Source: an uncultured Clostridium sp. | Lineage (GTDB): Bacteria; Bacillota; Clostridia; Lachnospirales; Lachnospiraceae | Assembly: GCA_900538475.1 (NCBI GenBank) | Contig: UPYT01000029.1 | Location: 1-27,418, forward strand | DNA length: 27,418 bases | Direction: 5' to 3' | In this document: in pieces, positions 1 to 6,783 of the stretch | Numbering within the stretch: position 1 is the first letter of the stretch | How the letters are laid out: each line of letters begins with the position of its first letter | The notes under the pieces: generated by a model | What the model saw: the letters and a program-made list of their open reading frames with translations, nothing else | Database searches by the model: none | Told to the model about the DNA's origin: nothing | Made by a program: the position numbers and the translations under genes

Positions 1-4
1 GAAT

Positions 5-256
5 ATGATTGAACATTCTGGCGAGGTTCGAATGATGATATATAACTACATCGTGGATTATCTGGAAGATCATGGCTATCCGCCGTCTATCCGTGAGATT
101 GCGGATGGGGTGGGAGTGAGATCTATATAAACAGTGCATCACCATATCTGTATTATGCTCAAACGGAAAGAGCTGGAGACAGATGCAAAGCCCGGAACAC
201 CACGAGCCATTCGGGTTCCAGGGTATCGATTCACAAGAGGAGGAGAATATGGATGA
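5..256 (+). pseudogene. LexA-type DNA-binding domain protein, interrupted by a stop codon
   Basis: Reading from ATG at 5, the frame gives a LexA-like winged-helix N-terminus: a YIVDYLEDHGYPPSIREIAD stretch followed by GVGVRSI. The frame then hits TAA at 128-130. It continues in the same frame as TVHHHICIMLKRKEL and KPGTPRAIRVPGY to TGA at 254-256. LexA-family DNA-binding domains have Ser-Thr-Val-His at the break, so TAA probably replaced a serine codon (TCA). No autopeptidase domain follows, so even intact this would be a short phage-type single-domain repressor of about 83 residues. The true start could lie left of the window. It is called a pseudogene because the recognition region is split; a sequencing error at one base would make it intact. 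Confidence 0.6.
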
Positions 257-785
257 GATGAGAGAGGGGCTTCCAGGGCCGGCAAAAGAACCATGGTATG
301 AAAGCTTAAATCTGGAGGAGATTGATAATATCATTACAACAAAAATGAAAGAGACAGCCGAAAATGTAATTATTATAGGCTATTGTCTCCGGCAGATTGA
401 TGAAAAGAAGCTTTACCTGCAGGAAGGATACAATACAGTAGCTCGTTATGCGGAAGAAAAATATGGGATGGGCCCAGCCGCTGTATCTAAATACATAAAA
501 TGCAATATTCGTTTTTCGAAAAATGGATTTAGTATGGAATTGGATGACAGATATATAGGATTTGGAAAATCACAAATCCAGGAGTTATTGTCCTTAAATC
601 CTGAGCAGTTGGAGCAGGTAACTCCGGACATGACTGTAGCGCAAATTCGAGAGATACGAAAACCAAAGGAAGTGCCATATTATCCCCTGGAGGGCCAGAT
701 GGAGATCACAGAGTTCCTGGAGCCTGAAGAACCGGTTCAGGAGCCGTCAGAAGAGCCTGTAAGCTTCCAGATGGATGGTTTCTGA
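249..785 (+). CDS. Hypothetical phage protein, possible ParB/DUF3102-like DNA-binding
   Basis: This encodes 178 residues. I chose ATG 249 because an AGAGGAGGAG ribosome binding site lies just before it; the frame is open further upstream from 183, but that start lacks such a site and lies inside the LexA-like frame. The protein has an N-terminal helical segment (ETAENVIIIGYCLRQI), then a YAEEKYGMGPAAVSKYIK stretch that looks like a helix-turn-helix. A second helical region (GKSQIQELLSLNPEQLEQV) and a PDMTVAQIREIRK motif follow. The acidic, proline-rich tail looks disordered. Similar proteins recur in Clostridia phages and integrative elements near replication genes, which is family knowledge from memory. 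A DNA-binding role is inferred from the helix-turn-helix-like stretch only. Confidence 0.7.
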   Translation: MDEMREGLPGPAKEPWYESLNLEEIDNIITTKMKETAENVIIIGYCLRQIDEKKLYLQEGYNTVARYAEEKYGMGPAAVSKYIKCNIRFSKNGFSMELDDRYIGFGKSQIQELLSLNPEQLEQVTPDMTVAQIREIRKPKEVPYYPLEGQMEITEFLEPEEPVQEPSEEPVSFQMDGF

Positions 786-1788
786 GCTTGCCCCGGAAGA
801 ACCGGAGGAAGAGGCACAGGAAGCCTCTGCAATGGATTATAACACGCGAAGGGTATATTGTAATGCATTTGCCAGATTCCTGATTGAGCGTTTCGAGAGC
901 TGGTTTAAGAATGATTATGAAAACCGCGTCCTTTTGGTGACAGAATCCGAAAAGCAATTAAAAGAGCGGTTTCATGGCACATGGTATTTTCAGGAACCGC
1001 TTTGGGAAGGCGTAGCACACATCAATCTGTTTCCGGAATATATCCAGATATGGGACGGCGCAGGTAAATGCCTGGGAAATGCAGAATGGTTTTATTTGTG
1101 TGCATCGATACAGGGCGTGTGGAATGAGGTTGCTTTGGAGGATGCTGCAAAAATGCAGCAAATTCCCTCTGAGTGCTGCGAAAATAGCAGCGAGGAGGAG
1201 CTGGAGGAAATTGCGACATCACAACAGAATGAGCTGGAAGTGCCAGAGGAGGAACTTACAGACTTGGAGCTTCTTCGGGGGATGCTGGAAAAAGAGAAAG
1301 GTTATCTGGAGGAAATGATAAAGGTCAATGAGGCGGAGCCTCTTCCGGAAAACCTGATCCGGAAAAAGAGAATTCTGGTGGGAGCCTTGGCTGGGATGCT
1401 GTGCGACCTGGAAGAGCCGGAACCAGAGGAACCGGAACAGCCTCCCTTGCCGCTGATGCGAAACAACGACCAGCGGAAAGAGTGGCTGAGGGATTACAAG
1501 TCCTGGGGGCTGTGGTATGAAGATGAGCACATCGGCTGCCGGTATTACAAATACGATTTTGACAACGGGGCGCGGCTGATTGCAGAGGTGTATGACATTT
1601 ATAGCCCATTTGCAAAAACGGACTATGAATCATCGTATCTGCATCTGGTTGGAGGTCCAGAACCGGATGAGCATCCGTCTGGAGCCTATGGCAGATGGAG
1701 CAGGCATGAGAGATATAACCGGTTTCCGAATTCAGAGACGGAGCTGGTGGAATTTTTAAAGTCGATTCAGAAAGGGGAACGAAAATGA
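775..1788 (+). CDS. Hypothetical phage protein with acidic linker and conserved C-terminus
   Basis: This encodes 337 residues from ATG 775, which overlaps the previous stop by 11 bases and suggests translational coupling. ATG 832 is a possible later start preceded by AGGAAG. The first ~110 residues form a compact Trp/Tyr-rich domain. A long Glu-rich stretch (about residues 125-160 and 210-225) resembles a flexible linker. The C-terminal ~110 residues begin at RNNDQRKEWLRDYKSWGLWY and contain a YYKYDF motif and an aromatic-rich fold. That C-terminal pattern recurs in Clostridia mobile elements next to genes like the preceding one, which is an impression from memory. I do not recognise a function. 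Confidence 0.65.
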   Translation: MVSELAPEEPEEEAQEASAMDYNTRRVYCNAFARFLIERFESWFKNDYENRVLLVTESEKQLKERFHGTWYFQEPLWEGVAHINLFPEYIQIWDGAGKCLGNAEWFYLCASIQGVWNEVALEDAAKMQQIPSECCENSSEEELEEIATSQQNELEVPEEELTDLELLRGMLEKEKGYLEEMIKVNEAEPLPENLIRKKRILVGALAGMLCDLEEPEPEEPEQPPLPLMRNNDQRKEWLRDYKSWGLWYEDEHIGCRYYKYDFDNGARLIAEVYDIYSPFAKTDYESSYLHLVGGPEPDEHPSGAYGRWSRHERYNRFPNSETELVEFLKSIQKGERK

Positions 1789-2000
1789 GAGTAAGAATTG
1801 AACCAAGAAAGAAAATAGACAGGCACGGATATATTTGTATGCCGTTAAAGGAGAATGTGCCACATCCAAAAAGTAAAAGCTGGAAATTAACCACATGCAA
1901 AGGCTGCGGCCGAGAATGTTGGGATAGGCCATACCCGAAGGATATGTACTTTGACGGGAAGTTGTGCACAGAGTGCGCGATTAGAAAAAGTTTGGGATAG
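1785..2000 (+). CDS. Small zinc-ribbon-like protein
   Basis: This 71-residue basic protein has a four-cysteine pattern: CKGCGREC at about residue 46 and LCTEC near residue 62. The CxxC pairs suggest a structural zinc knuckle. The start overlaps the previous stop as ATGA, indicating coupled translation. Position and size fit the small accessory proteins of phage middle regions. The zinc role is inferred from cysteine spacing; the biological role is unknown. Confidence 0.65.
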   Translation: MRVRIEPRKKIDRHGYICMPLKENVPHPKSKSWKLTTCKGCGRECWDRPYPKDMYFDGKLCTECAIRKSLG

Positions 2001-2010
2001 GAGAAAATTA

Positions 2011-2109
2011 ATGGGCAAGAGCAGAGCGAATAAACAGAACCGCCTTCGGGCGCAGATTAAGCGGCAGAAGAATGATGTTTATAAGTTTAAGGGGGCAGGA
2101 AAGAAATGA
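2011..2109 (+). CDS. Very small basic protein (32 aa)
   Basis: The ATG at 2011 is preceded by TAGGAGAAAATTA, a good ribosome binding site, and the frame runs 32 codons to TGA. The product is highly basic (many Lys/Arg, starting MGKSRANKQNRLRAQIKRQK) and may bind nucleic acid. A 19-codon frame (2106-2165) overlaps its stop as ATGA but is too short to judge. No family is recognised. Confidence 0.4.
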   Translation: MGKSRANKQNRLRAQIKRQKNDVYKFKGAGKK

Positions 2110-2166
2110 AAAAGATTAAATTTTTCCCAGCACCGCACGTAAGTCCGGGTAAGTGTGACGGATGAG

Positions 2167-2325
2167 ATGGTTGCAGACCTGCGGGAGTGCAAACGGATGG
2201 CAGAAGAGACAAATTACGAAGGCTGCAAGGACTGCGATGATTGCAGCTGGCGGGATGTTGAGATAGAAAACACGTGTCTGTGTGAGTTTAATGAGGTGTG
2301 CAGGCAGTTACTGGAGGAGGGGTGA
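2167..2325 (+). CDS. Small Cys-rich protein (about 52 aa)
   Basis: This frame encodes a compact cysteine-rich peptide (CKDCDDC followed by CLCEFNEVC) that ends three bases before the XRE regulator start. GTG 2155 is an alternative in-frame start that would give 56 residues. No strong ribosome binding site precedes either start, so translation may depend on coupling from the upstream reading frames. The cysteine pairs suggest zinc binding. The upstream frame 2106-2165 (MKKIKFFPAPHVSPGKCDG) may be the original start joined by a frameshift. Function unknown. Confidence 0.4.
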   Translation: MVADLRECKRMAEETNYEGCKDCDDCSWRDVEIENTCLCEFNEVCRQLLEEG

Positions 2326-2327
2326 TA

Positions 2328-2705
2328 ATGGATCTTGGTGACAAGATTAAAGAGCTGCGCAAGCAAAAAGGGATGACCCAGGCAGACCTAGGGCTGGCTG
2401 TCGGTGTGTGCTATCAGTCAATATCTGATTGGGAACACAAAAGATATAACCCCAATTACGACAACATAAGCGAATTGGAAAGGGTGCTAGGAGAGCCGTT
2501 AAGGGGGTATAGTCTGGTTTTACCGCGAAAGACGGTAAAAGTATCGAGAAAAGAGAAAAAGCCCGTCTATGAGGCAAATAAGCCTATAGATGTGGGTAAG
2601 ATAGGTGCGCTGTACCGGGCACGATGGAGCATCGAGGAGATTGCCAGGGATGTACATATTCCGGCGAGCGAAGTTGTGAAGCATTTGAGGAGGATGGAGA
2701 GATGA
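2328..2705 (+). CDS. XRE-family transcriptional regulator
   Basis: This encodes 125 residues from ATG 2328, with GGAGGAGGGG six to ten bases upstream; the in-frame GTG at 2298 lacks such a site. Residues 1-55 are a Cro/cI-type helix-turn-helix (LGDKIKELRKQKGMTQADLG, then a recognition segment YQSISDWEHKRYNPN). A basic linker follows, then a second C-terminal helical unit (IGALYRARWSIEEIARDVHI, then SEVVKHLRRMER) that looks like another helix-turn-helix. The protein probably binds operator DNA in the phage middle region. Its stop overlaps the next ATG. The DNA-binding assignment is strong; its targets are unknown. Confidence 0.85.
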   Translation: MDLGDKIKELRKQKGMTQADLGLAVGVCYQSISDWEHKRYNPNYDNISELERVLGEPLRGYSLVLPRKTVKVSRKEKKPVYEANKPIDVGKIGALYRARWSIEEIARDVHIPASEVVKHLRRMER

Positions 2706-3160
2706 AAAGATTAACACAGAAAGATGAGCAGGGGAACTGGAGCCTGAAAGCTGTGCCGTGGGAAAGCCTGCGTGAAGGACAGGTTATCACAAAAGAACTG
2801 TGGGAGCGGCTGTATGGGGCGCTATGGAAACTGATGGAGTACGAGGATACCGGATTAAGTCCGGAAGAGGTGGAAGATGTCAATGATTTCAACAAGAGTC
2901 AGGTGAAGCATCTACTGAAGAAGCTGAGTGAAGAACAGCGTAAGCATCGCTGGATTCCTGTAAAGGAACGGCTGCCGGCAGAGGATGAAAGGGTAATTTT
3001 ATGCACACGGTATGGAACTGTGAAAGAAGGTACATACACAGAACGATATGGTTACGCAATGCGAAAGGGGTTTTTTACAGAAAACTGTTTTGAAGAGCTA
3101 TGCGACGTTATCGCCTGGATGCCACTGCCGAGGCCATATCAGGAGGAGGGAGAATCATGA
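2702..3160 (+). CDS. DUF551-like phage protein
   Basis: This encodes 152 residues from ATG 2702, coupled by ATGA to the XRE stop; the frame is open upstream from 2624 inside the XRE gene, but that is overlap only. The N-terminal part (KRLTQKDEQGNWSLKAVPWE and YEDTGLSPEEV) is a motif frequent in Clostridia phage proteins. The C-terminal ~60 residues start with RWIPVKERLPAEDERVILC and end with IAWMPLPRPY, the hallmark of DUF551. DUF551 proteins are common in phages and have no established function. Confidence 0.85.
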   Translation: MKRLTQKDEQGNWSLKAVPWESLREGQVITKELWERLYGALWKLMEYEDTGLSPEEVEDVNDFNKSQVKHLLKKLSEEQRKHRWIPVKERLPAEDERVILCTRYGTVKEGTYTERYGYAMRKGFFTENCFEELCDVIAWMPLPRPYQEEGES

Positions 3161-3336
3161 AGAACGCAGAGGGCTATCCTGACCCGACAGCAGGGAAGGC
3201 AATCCATAGAGCAGACAAGCAGCCGGACAATGTGGAACTGGCTATCCGGTTAATCAAGGCTGCTGCCAGAGAGTGCAATGTGGAAATCATTGGACGGATA
3301 GCAATTAGGGATGAAACTGGAAGAGTTTGGAGGTGA
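3157..3336 (+). CDS. Small hypothetical phage protein (59 aa)
   Basis: ATG 3157 has AGGAGGAGGG just upstream and overlaps the preceding stop as ATGA. The product starts MKNAEGYPDPTAGKAIHRAD and contains a predicted helix (ELAIRLIKAAAREC). Proteins beginning with a YPDPTA-like segment commonly sit immediately before RinA-like regulators in Clostridia phages (memory-based context). Its stop overlaps the next start (TGATG). No function can be assigned. Confidence 0.65.
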   Translation: MKNAEGYPDPTAGKAIHRADKQPDNVELAIRLIKAAARECNVEIIGRIAIRDETGRVWR

Positions 3337-3767
3337 TGCCGTTGGATAAGCAGATTTTAGAACAGTACATAGATGCCTGTGCACTCATTGAGGAGGCAAA
3401 AGAAGAACTGCGGAAATTAAAGAAGCAGAGAAAACGAATTGAACAGGACATTGTAAAAGGATCCTCTCCGGAGTTTCCATATACAGCTCATAATTTTCAT
3501 GTTCAAGGGATTTCATATTCTGTTCTCAAAGATCCCAGAAGCGTAGAAGTGCAAGAGAAGATATTGCAACAGAGGATTGATGATGCAGCGAAAATCAAGT
3601 TGCAAGTGGAAGAATGGATGCTTACAATTCCCCAGAGGATGCAGCGCATTATTAAGTACAAGATATTCGAGGAGATGACCTGGGCCCAGGTGGCTGCGAG
3701 AATAGGGCGGAAGGCTACACCGGACGGAGTTAGAAAAGAATTTGAGGCATTTATGAAATTAACATAA
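3336..3767 (+). CDS. RinA/ArpU-like late transcription regulator
   Basis: This encodes 143 residues from ATG 3336, which overlaps the previous TGA and is preceded by GGAGGTG. A coiled-coil N-terminal half (ILEQYIDACALIEEAKEELR, then KKQRKRIEQDI) is followed by a C-terminal sigma-70-region-4-like helix-turn-helix: QRIIKYKIFEEMTWAQVAAR and IGRKATPDGVRKEFEAF. This layout matches the family of phage late-gene activators placed just before the packaging genes. Its position, last before the tRNA and terminase region, supports a role in switching on the structural operon. Function is inferred from fold pattern and position. Confidence 0.75.
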   Translation: MPLDKQILEQYIDACALIEEAKEELRKLKKQRKRIEQDIVKGSSPEFPYTAHNFHVQGISYSVLKDPRSVEVQEKILQQRIDDAAKIKLQVEEWMLTIPQRMQRIIKYKIFEEMTWAQVAARIGRKATPDGVRKEFEAFMKLT

Positions 3768-3825
3768 GTTTTTCCGTTTTTTCCTGTTTTTCCGTTTTCA
3801 AAATGTTATAGTGTATCATGAAGCA

Positions 3826-3968
3826 AAAGGCATCCAGCCAGCGGCTTCTGGATTATCACCTCAAATGAGATTTCGACCGCCCGGTGTCACAGCCTGCGGT
3901 CGATTGGCCCACACCTGGGCTAGTACATAATACGTCGTCTCTAATTGCCCTGGTTAGCCTCCAGGGCA
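3826..3968 (+). ncRNA. Candidate structured RNA: four successive hairpins before the tRNA
   Basis: No plausible gene lies at 3768-4413. The first part (3768-3800) is a T-rich stretch with repeated TTTTCCG units. Four hairpins follow: ATCCAG/CTGGAT (3832-3837, 3848-3853), CGACCGC/GCGGTCG (3874-3880, 3896-3902), GCCCA/TGGGC (3907-3911, 3916-3920) and TGCCCTGG/CCAGGGCA (3946-3953, 3961-3968). Such dense perfect stems suggest a folded transcript that may be cotranscribed with the tRNA. No known RNA class is recognised. The strand is assumed to be that of the neighbours. Confidence 0.4.
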
Positions 3969-3972
3969 GCAA

Positions 3973-4046
3973 TGCGGGGTAGAGCAGTCTGGCAGCTCGT
4001 CGGACTTTTAACCCGAAGGTCGATGGTTCAAATCCATCCCCCGCTA
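3973..4046 (+). tRNA. tRNA-Lys (anticodon UUU), phage-encoded, slightly atypical
   Basis: The cloverleaf reads: acceptor TGCGGGG (3973-3979) against CCCCGCT (4039-4045); D stem GAGC/GCTC (3982-3985, 3995-3998); anticodon stem TCGGA/CCCGA with loop CTTTTAA (4005-4011) and anticodon TTT (4007-4009); T arm GATGG-TTCAAAT-CCATC (4022-4038). T8 and the TTC of the T loop are conserved. Oddities are a U-U first acceptor pair and an A-C pair closing the anticodon loop. CCA is not encoded. The body resembles a tRNA-Met scaffold carrying a Lys anticodon. It may be a phage tRNA supplementing AAA decoding, or a decaying copy. Confidence 0.8.
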
Positions 4047-4077
4047 TCATTGCCATATTCTCCTTTATCCAGAGAGA

Positions 4078-4101
4078 CATCCTCGCGAGAGGGTGTTTTT
4101 T
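4078..4101 (+). terminator. Rho-independent terminator after the tRNA
   Basis: CATCCTC (4078-4084) pairs with GAGGGTG (4089-4095), including one G-T pair, around a GCGA loop. Six Ts follow. It separates the tRNA transcript from the toxin-antitoxin operon. Confidence 0.8.
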
Positions 4102-4138
4102 GATTTTAAGGAATGCATAAATATTTAGTACAAAACAC

Positions 4139-4168
4139 TTGACAAAAGTATATACAATAGTATATACT
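4139..4168 (+). promoter_or_regulatory. mazEF promoter with palindromic operator
   Basis: A consensus -35 TTGACA (4139-4144) is followed 18 bases later by -10 TATACT (4163-4168). Between and over them lies a perfect inverted repeat, AGTATATAC (4147-4155) and GTATATACT (4160-4168), with a 4-base centre. AbrB-type antitoxins bind such palindromes and repress their own promoter, so this is most likely the autoregulatory operator. The binding protein is inferred, while promoter and palindrome are seen directly. Confidence 0.75.
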
Positions 4169-4242
4169 TACTTTGCCCGGTTATTTCTACTATAAGATAA
4201 GATACTAAAATACAAACTAAAATAATAAAAAGTATACAAATT

Positions 4243-4361
4243 AGAGCAGATAAAAAAGCTAACAAAAGAGCAGATAAAAAAGCTAACAAAAGAGCAGATA
4301 AAAAAGCTAACAAAAGAGCAGATAAAAAAGCTAACAAAAGAGCAGATAAAAAGCTAACAAA
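4243..4361 (+). repeat. Five 24-bp tandem repeats upstream of the antitoxin ATG
   Basis: Four identical 24-bp units start at 4243, 4267, 4291 and 4315. A fifth 23-bp unit (4339-4361) lacks one A in its six-A run. Each unit begins AGAGCAGAT and ends GCTAACAAA. Read in the antitoxin frame, the units spell RADKKANK. After the one-base-shorter unit, the frame stays open through to the antitoxin ATG at 4414 with no stop from 4201. No ATG, GTG or TTG occurs in this open stretch. Confidence 0.95.
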
Positions 4362-4413
4362 AGAACAAGAAAGAGAGCCAATAAAATTAATAAGAGGGCG
4401 AATATTAAATATT

Positions 4414-4686
4414 ATGAAGAACACTACATCATTAAAAAAGTGGGGAAATAGCATGGGCATTAGACTCCCTAAAAGTATTTTGGAATCCATGGGGATAGAG
4501 GAAGGTGATGTTTTAGAAGTTTCTTTGGAAGATGGAAAAATTATATTAACAAGAAAAAAAACAGTGAAATTTGAATCTTTGCAACATAGACTGGAATTCT
4601 TTTATGGCACTTCACTGGGTGAAATTCAACCACAATATACAGGAGAGGTTGAATTTGGAGTACCAGTCGGAAAGGAATTATGGTAG
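4414..4686 (+). CDS. mazE: MazE-like AbrB-type antitoxin
   Basis: This encodes 90 residues. The N-terminal ~50 residues are a SpoVT/AbrB swapped-hairpin DNA-binding domain (LKKWGNSMGIRLPKSILESM, then EEGDVLEVSLEDGKIIL). The C-terminal tail (KFESLQHRLEFFYGTSLGEI and onward) would wrap and neutralise the toxin. It overlaps the toxin gene by 7 bases, the usual antitoxin-first order. The ribosome binding site is weak and distant (AGAGGG, about 14 bases from the ATG). The reading frame is open 71 codons upstream through the tandem repeats, so a longer, non-canonically started form cannot be excluded. Autoregulation through the upstream palindrome is likely. Confidence 0.88.
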   Translation: MKNTTSLKKWGNSMGIRLPKSILESMGIEEGDVLEVSLEDGKIILTRKKTVKFESLQHRLEFFYGTSLGEIQPQYTGEVEFGVPVGKELW

Positions 4687-5012
4687 ACGGCATTTTCGAA
4701 AAAGGTGACATTGTAATCATTCAATGTACTCCACAAGCGGGGCATGAACAAGCAGGAAAGAGACCAGCGCTAGTTATAAGCAACTTTGTTTATAATAAGT
4801 ATAGCGGTTTTGCGATGGTATGCCCGATAACAAGTACCGAAAGGAAAAGCCCTTTTCATGTTAAGTTGGATAGTAGCACTAAAACCCAAGGAATGATTTT
4901 AGCTGAACAGGTAAAGTCCTTGGATGTGAGGGCAAGAAAAGGTACTTACGCAGAAAAAGCTCCGCAGGAGATTGTAGACGAAGTCGATGAAATAGTGAAA
5001 CAAAGTCTTTAG
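4680..5012 (+). CDS. mazF: MazF/PemK-type mRNA interferase toxin
   Basis: This encodes 110 residues of the PemK/MazF family. Motifs are FEKGDIVIIQCTPQAGHEQA near the N-terminus, KRPALVISN around residue 27, MVCPITST at about 45 and MILAEQVKSLDVRARK at about 77. Length and motif order are normal for an active ribosome-independent RNase. The first strand carries the basic/Gly residues and the PITST loop typical of the active site. It overlaps the antitoxin gene, and a terminator follows directly. Within a phage the pair may stabilise the prophage or act in abortive infection; that role is inferred. Confidence 0.93.
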   Translation: MVDGIFEKGDIVIIQCTPQAGHEQAGKRPALVISNFVYNKYSGFAMVCPITSTERKSPFHVKLDSSTKTQGMILAEQVKSLDVRARKGTYAEKAPQEIVDEVDEIVKQSL

Positions 5013-5023
5013 GTAAGGAATTT

Positions 5024-5047
5024 GAGCCGCCATCGTGCGGCTCTTTT
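5024..5047 (+). terminator. Rho-independent terminator of the mazEF operon
   Basis: GAGCCGC (5024-5030) and GCGGCTC (5037-5043) form a perfect 7-bp stem with a 6-base loop, followed by TTTT. It closes the toxin-antitoxin operon and precedes the terminase ribosome binding site by about 10 bases. Confidence 0.85.
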
Positions 5048-5072
5048 CTATACCCAAAAGGAGGTGAGCCAG

Positions 5073-5510
5073 ATGGCAAAATATGAATACTGGTTAACGT
5101 CGGAAGGCTTGCTGAAATTGGAAGCCTGGGCAAGAAATGGGTTGACGGATGAACAGATTGCCGGAAATGCCGGCATAGCAGTTTCGACACTGTATGAATG
5201 GAAAAAGACATACGTGGAGATTTCGGAGGCCTTAAAAAGGGGAAAAGAGGTAGTGGATATTCAAGTAGAGAACGCTCTCCTGAAGCGAGCCATGGGATAT
5301 TCGTATACGGAAAAAAAGACTGAGAATGGACCGGATGGAAAGAAAGTCACAGTAACAGTGAAAGAAGTTATTCCGGACACAACAGCTCAAATCTTCTGGT
5401 TAAAGAATCGTCGTCCGGATGTGTGGAGAGATAAGCAGGAGATTGAACACGGAGGAAAGATTGGAGGGGTAACGATTGTCAATGATATCCCAAAACCAGA
5501 CACAAGTTAA
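5073..5510 (+). CDS. terS: Terminase small subunit
   Basis: This encodes 145 residues. ATG 5073 is chosen for the AAAGGAGGTG site at 5057-5066; the frame is open to 5022 but that region is the terminator hairpin. An N-terminal homeodomain-like helix-turn-helix (LLKLEAWARNGLTDEQIAGN, then AGIAVSTLYEWKK) recognises packaging DNA. A central helix (GKEVVDIQVENALLKRAMGY) is the usual oligomerisation segment. The C-terminus (PDTTAQIFWLKNRRPDVWRD) is typical of Clostridia phage small terminases. The gene overlaps the large subunit by about 35 bases. Confidence 0.9.
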   Translation: MAKYEYWLTSEGLLKLEAWARNGLTDEQIAGNAGIAVSTLYEWKKTYVEISEALKRGKEVVDIQVENALLKRAMGYSYTEKKTENGPDGKKVTVTVKEVIPDTTAQIFWLKNRRPDVWRDKQEIEHGGKIGGVTIVNDIPKPDTS

Positions 5511-6768
5511 GCTTAGTGAGTTAATAGCGCCTTCTTTTTATGCGCTTCACTGGGATATCGCAGAACATCGGCACACGCACTATAAGCTTTCCGGAGGTCG
5601 TGGTTCTACTAAATCATCATTTGTGTCGGCTGAGGTTATTCTGGGCATGATGCAGGACCCAAAGGCAAATGCAATTGCTATGCGGAAGGTAGGGCGATTC
5701 CTAGAAGAGTCTGTATTCCAGCAGCTTATTTGGGCCATTAATGCTTTGGGCGTATCGGGAGAGTGGAAGATTCGTTATTCTCCGCTGGGACTTACTTATA
5801 TCCCCTTCGGGAACAAAATTATATTCCGGGGAGCAGATGACCCTCAGAAAATAAAATCCGTGAAACTGGCGAACGGATACTTTAAATATATCTGGTTTGA
5901 GGAGCGGGCAGAATTTGACGGAGACAGCGAAGAAAGAACAATACTACAGTCTCTGATGAGAGGTGGACCGGAATATTTTGTGTTCTACTCCTGGAACCCG
6001 CCTAAGTCTATGAATAATTGGGTGAACCAAGATATTCTTCAAGACAGAGAGGATACGCTGCATCACCACAGCGATTATCGGACAGTTCCTCCTGAATGGT
6101 TGGGAGAGCAGTTTTTCTTAGAAGCTGATGCCCTGAAGGAATTAAAACCCAAAGCGTATGAGCATGAATATTTGGGAATTGCAACAGGAACTGGAGGCCA
6201 GGTATTTGAAAATGTTACAGTCCGGACAATTACAGAGGAGGAAATGAATCGATTTGATAGAATCCGCCAGGGTCTTGACTTCGGTTTTGCTGCAGACCCG
6301 GCAGCATACATGAAATTGCATTATGACAGGACGCGGAAGCGTCTTTTTCTATTTGGAGAAATATATGGAGTGAAGCTGGGAAATACCAAATTAGCTGCAA
6401 AAATCCGCAAATATAATCCCTTGAATAAAATAATAACAGCGGATAGCGAAGACCCTCGTGCTATTGATGCGTTAAATGAATTGGGGCTGCGAGTGGTCGG
6501 TGCAAAAAAAGGACCTGGTTCTGTAGATTATGGCATGGAATTTTTGTCTGATGAAATCAATGAGATTATTATAGACCCTAAACGATGCCCGAATGCCGCG
6601 AGAGAGTTTACCAGTTATGAGCTCGACCAGGATAAAAACGGAAATTTTAAAGGCAGCTATCCAGATAGAGATAATCATACTATTGATGCGGTTAGATATG
6701 CCATGGAGGATGATATGACTATGAGAAGAGTAAGGCAGCGGAAGAAATCAGATTTCGGATTACATTAA
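5476..6768 (+). CDS. terL: Terminase large subunit
   Basis: This encodes 430 residues from TTG 5476, well spaced from GGAGGGG at 5463-5469; ATG 5482 is the alternative. The ATPase has a Walker A motif GGRGSTKS (residues 40-47) and a Walker B/catalytic pair IWFEE (139-143). The RNase H-like nuclease has acidic residues in GLDFGFAADP (D268), TADSEDP (D323) and the NHTIDAVRYA segment (H401, D404). It is of the PBSX/SPP1-type phage terminase large subunit group. It cuts concatemeric DNA and pumps it through the portal encoded next. Length is normal and all key residues are present. Confidence 0.97.
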   Translation: MSMISQNQTQVKLSELIAPSFYALHWDIAEHRHTHYKLSGGRGSTKSSFVSAEVILGMMQDPKANAIAMRKVGRFLEESVFQQLIWAINALGVSGEWKIRYSPLGLTYIPFGNKIIFRGADDPQKIKSVKLANGYFKYIWFEERAEFDGDSEERTILQSLMRGGPEYFVFYSWNPPKSMNNWVNQDILQDREDTLHHHSDYRTVPPEWLGEQFFLEADALKELKPKAYEHEYLGIATGTGGQVFENVTVRTITEEEMNRFDRIRQGLDFGFAADPAAYMKLHYDRTRKRLFLFGEIYGVKLGNTKLAAKIRKYNPLNKIITADSEDPRAIDALNELGLRVVGAKKGPGSVDYGMEFLSDEINEIIIDPKRCPNAAREFTSYELDQDKNGNFKGSYPDRDNHTIDAVRYAMEDDMTMRRVRQRKKSDFGLH

Positions 6769-6783
6769 AAGGCGGTGATACGG

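Noticed and set aside
183..248. Upstream extension of the first complete gene to ATG 183
   Set aside because: It lies inside the LexA-like frame, and a clear AGGAGGAG site precedes the ATG at 249.
4243..4361. CRISPR-like array
   Set aside because: The units are directly adjacent 24-bp copies with no spacers, so this is a simple tandem repeat.
4125..4490. Minus-strand frame with repeated Leu/Ala/Phe-rich segments resembling membrane helices
   Set aside because: It is the antisense reading of the 24-bp repeats and covers the mazE start and promoter. Its hydrophobicity follows from the A-rich repeat on the other strand, and no ribosome binding site supports it.
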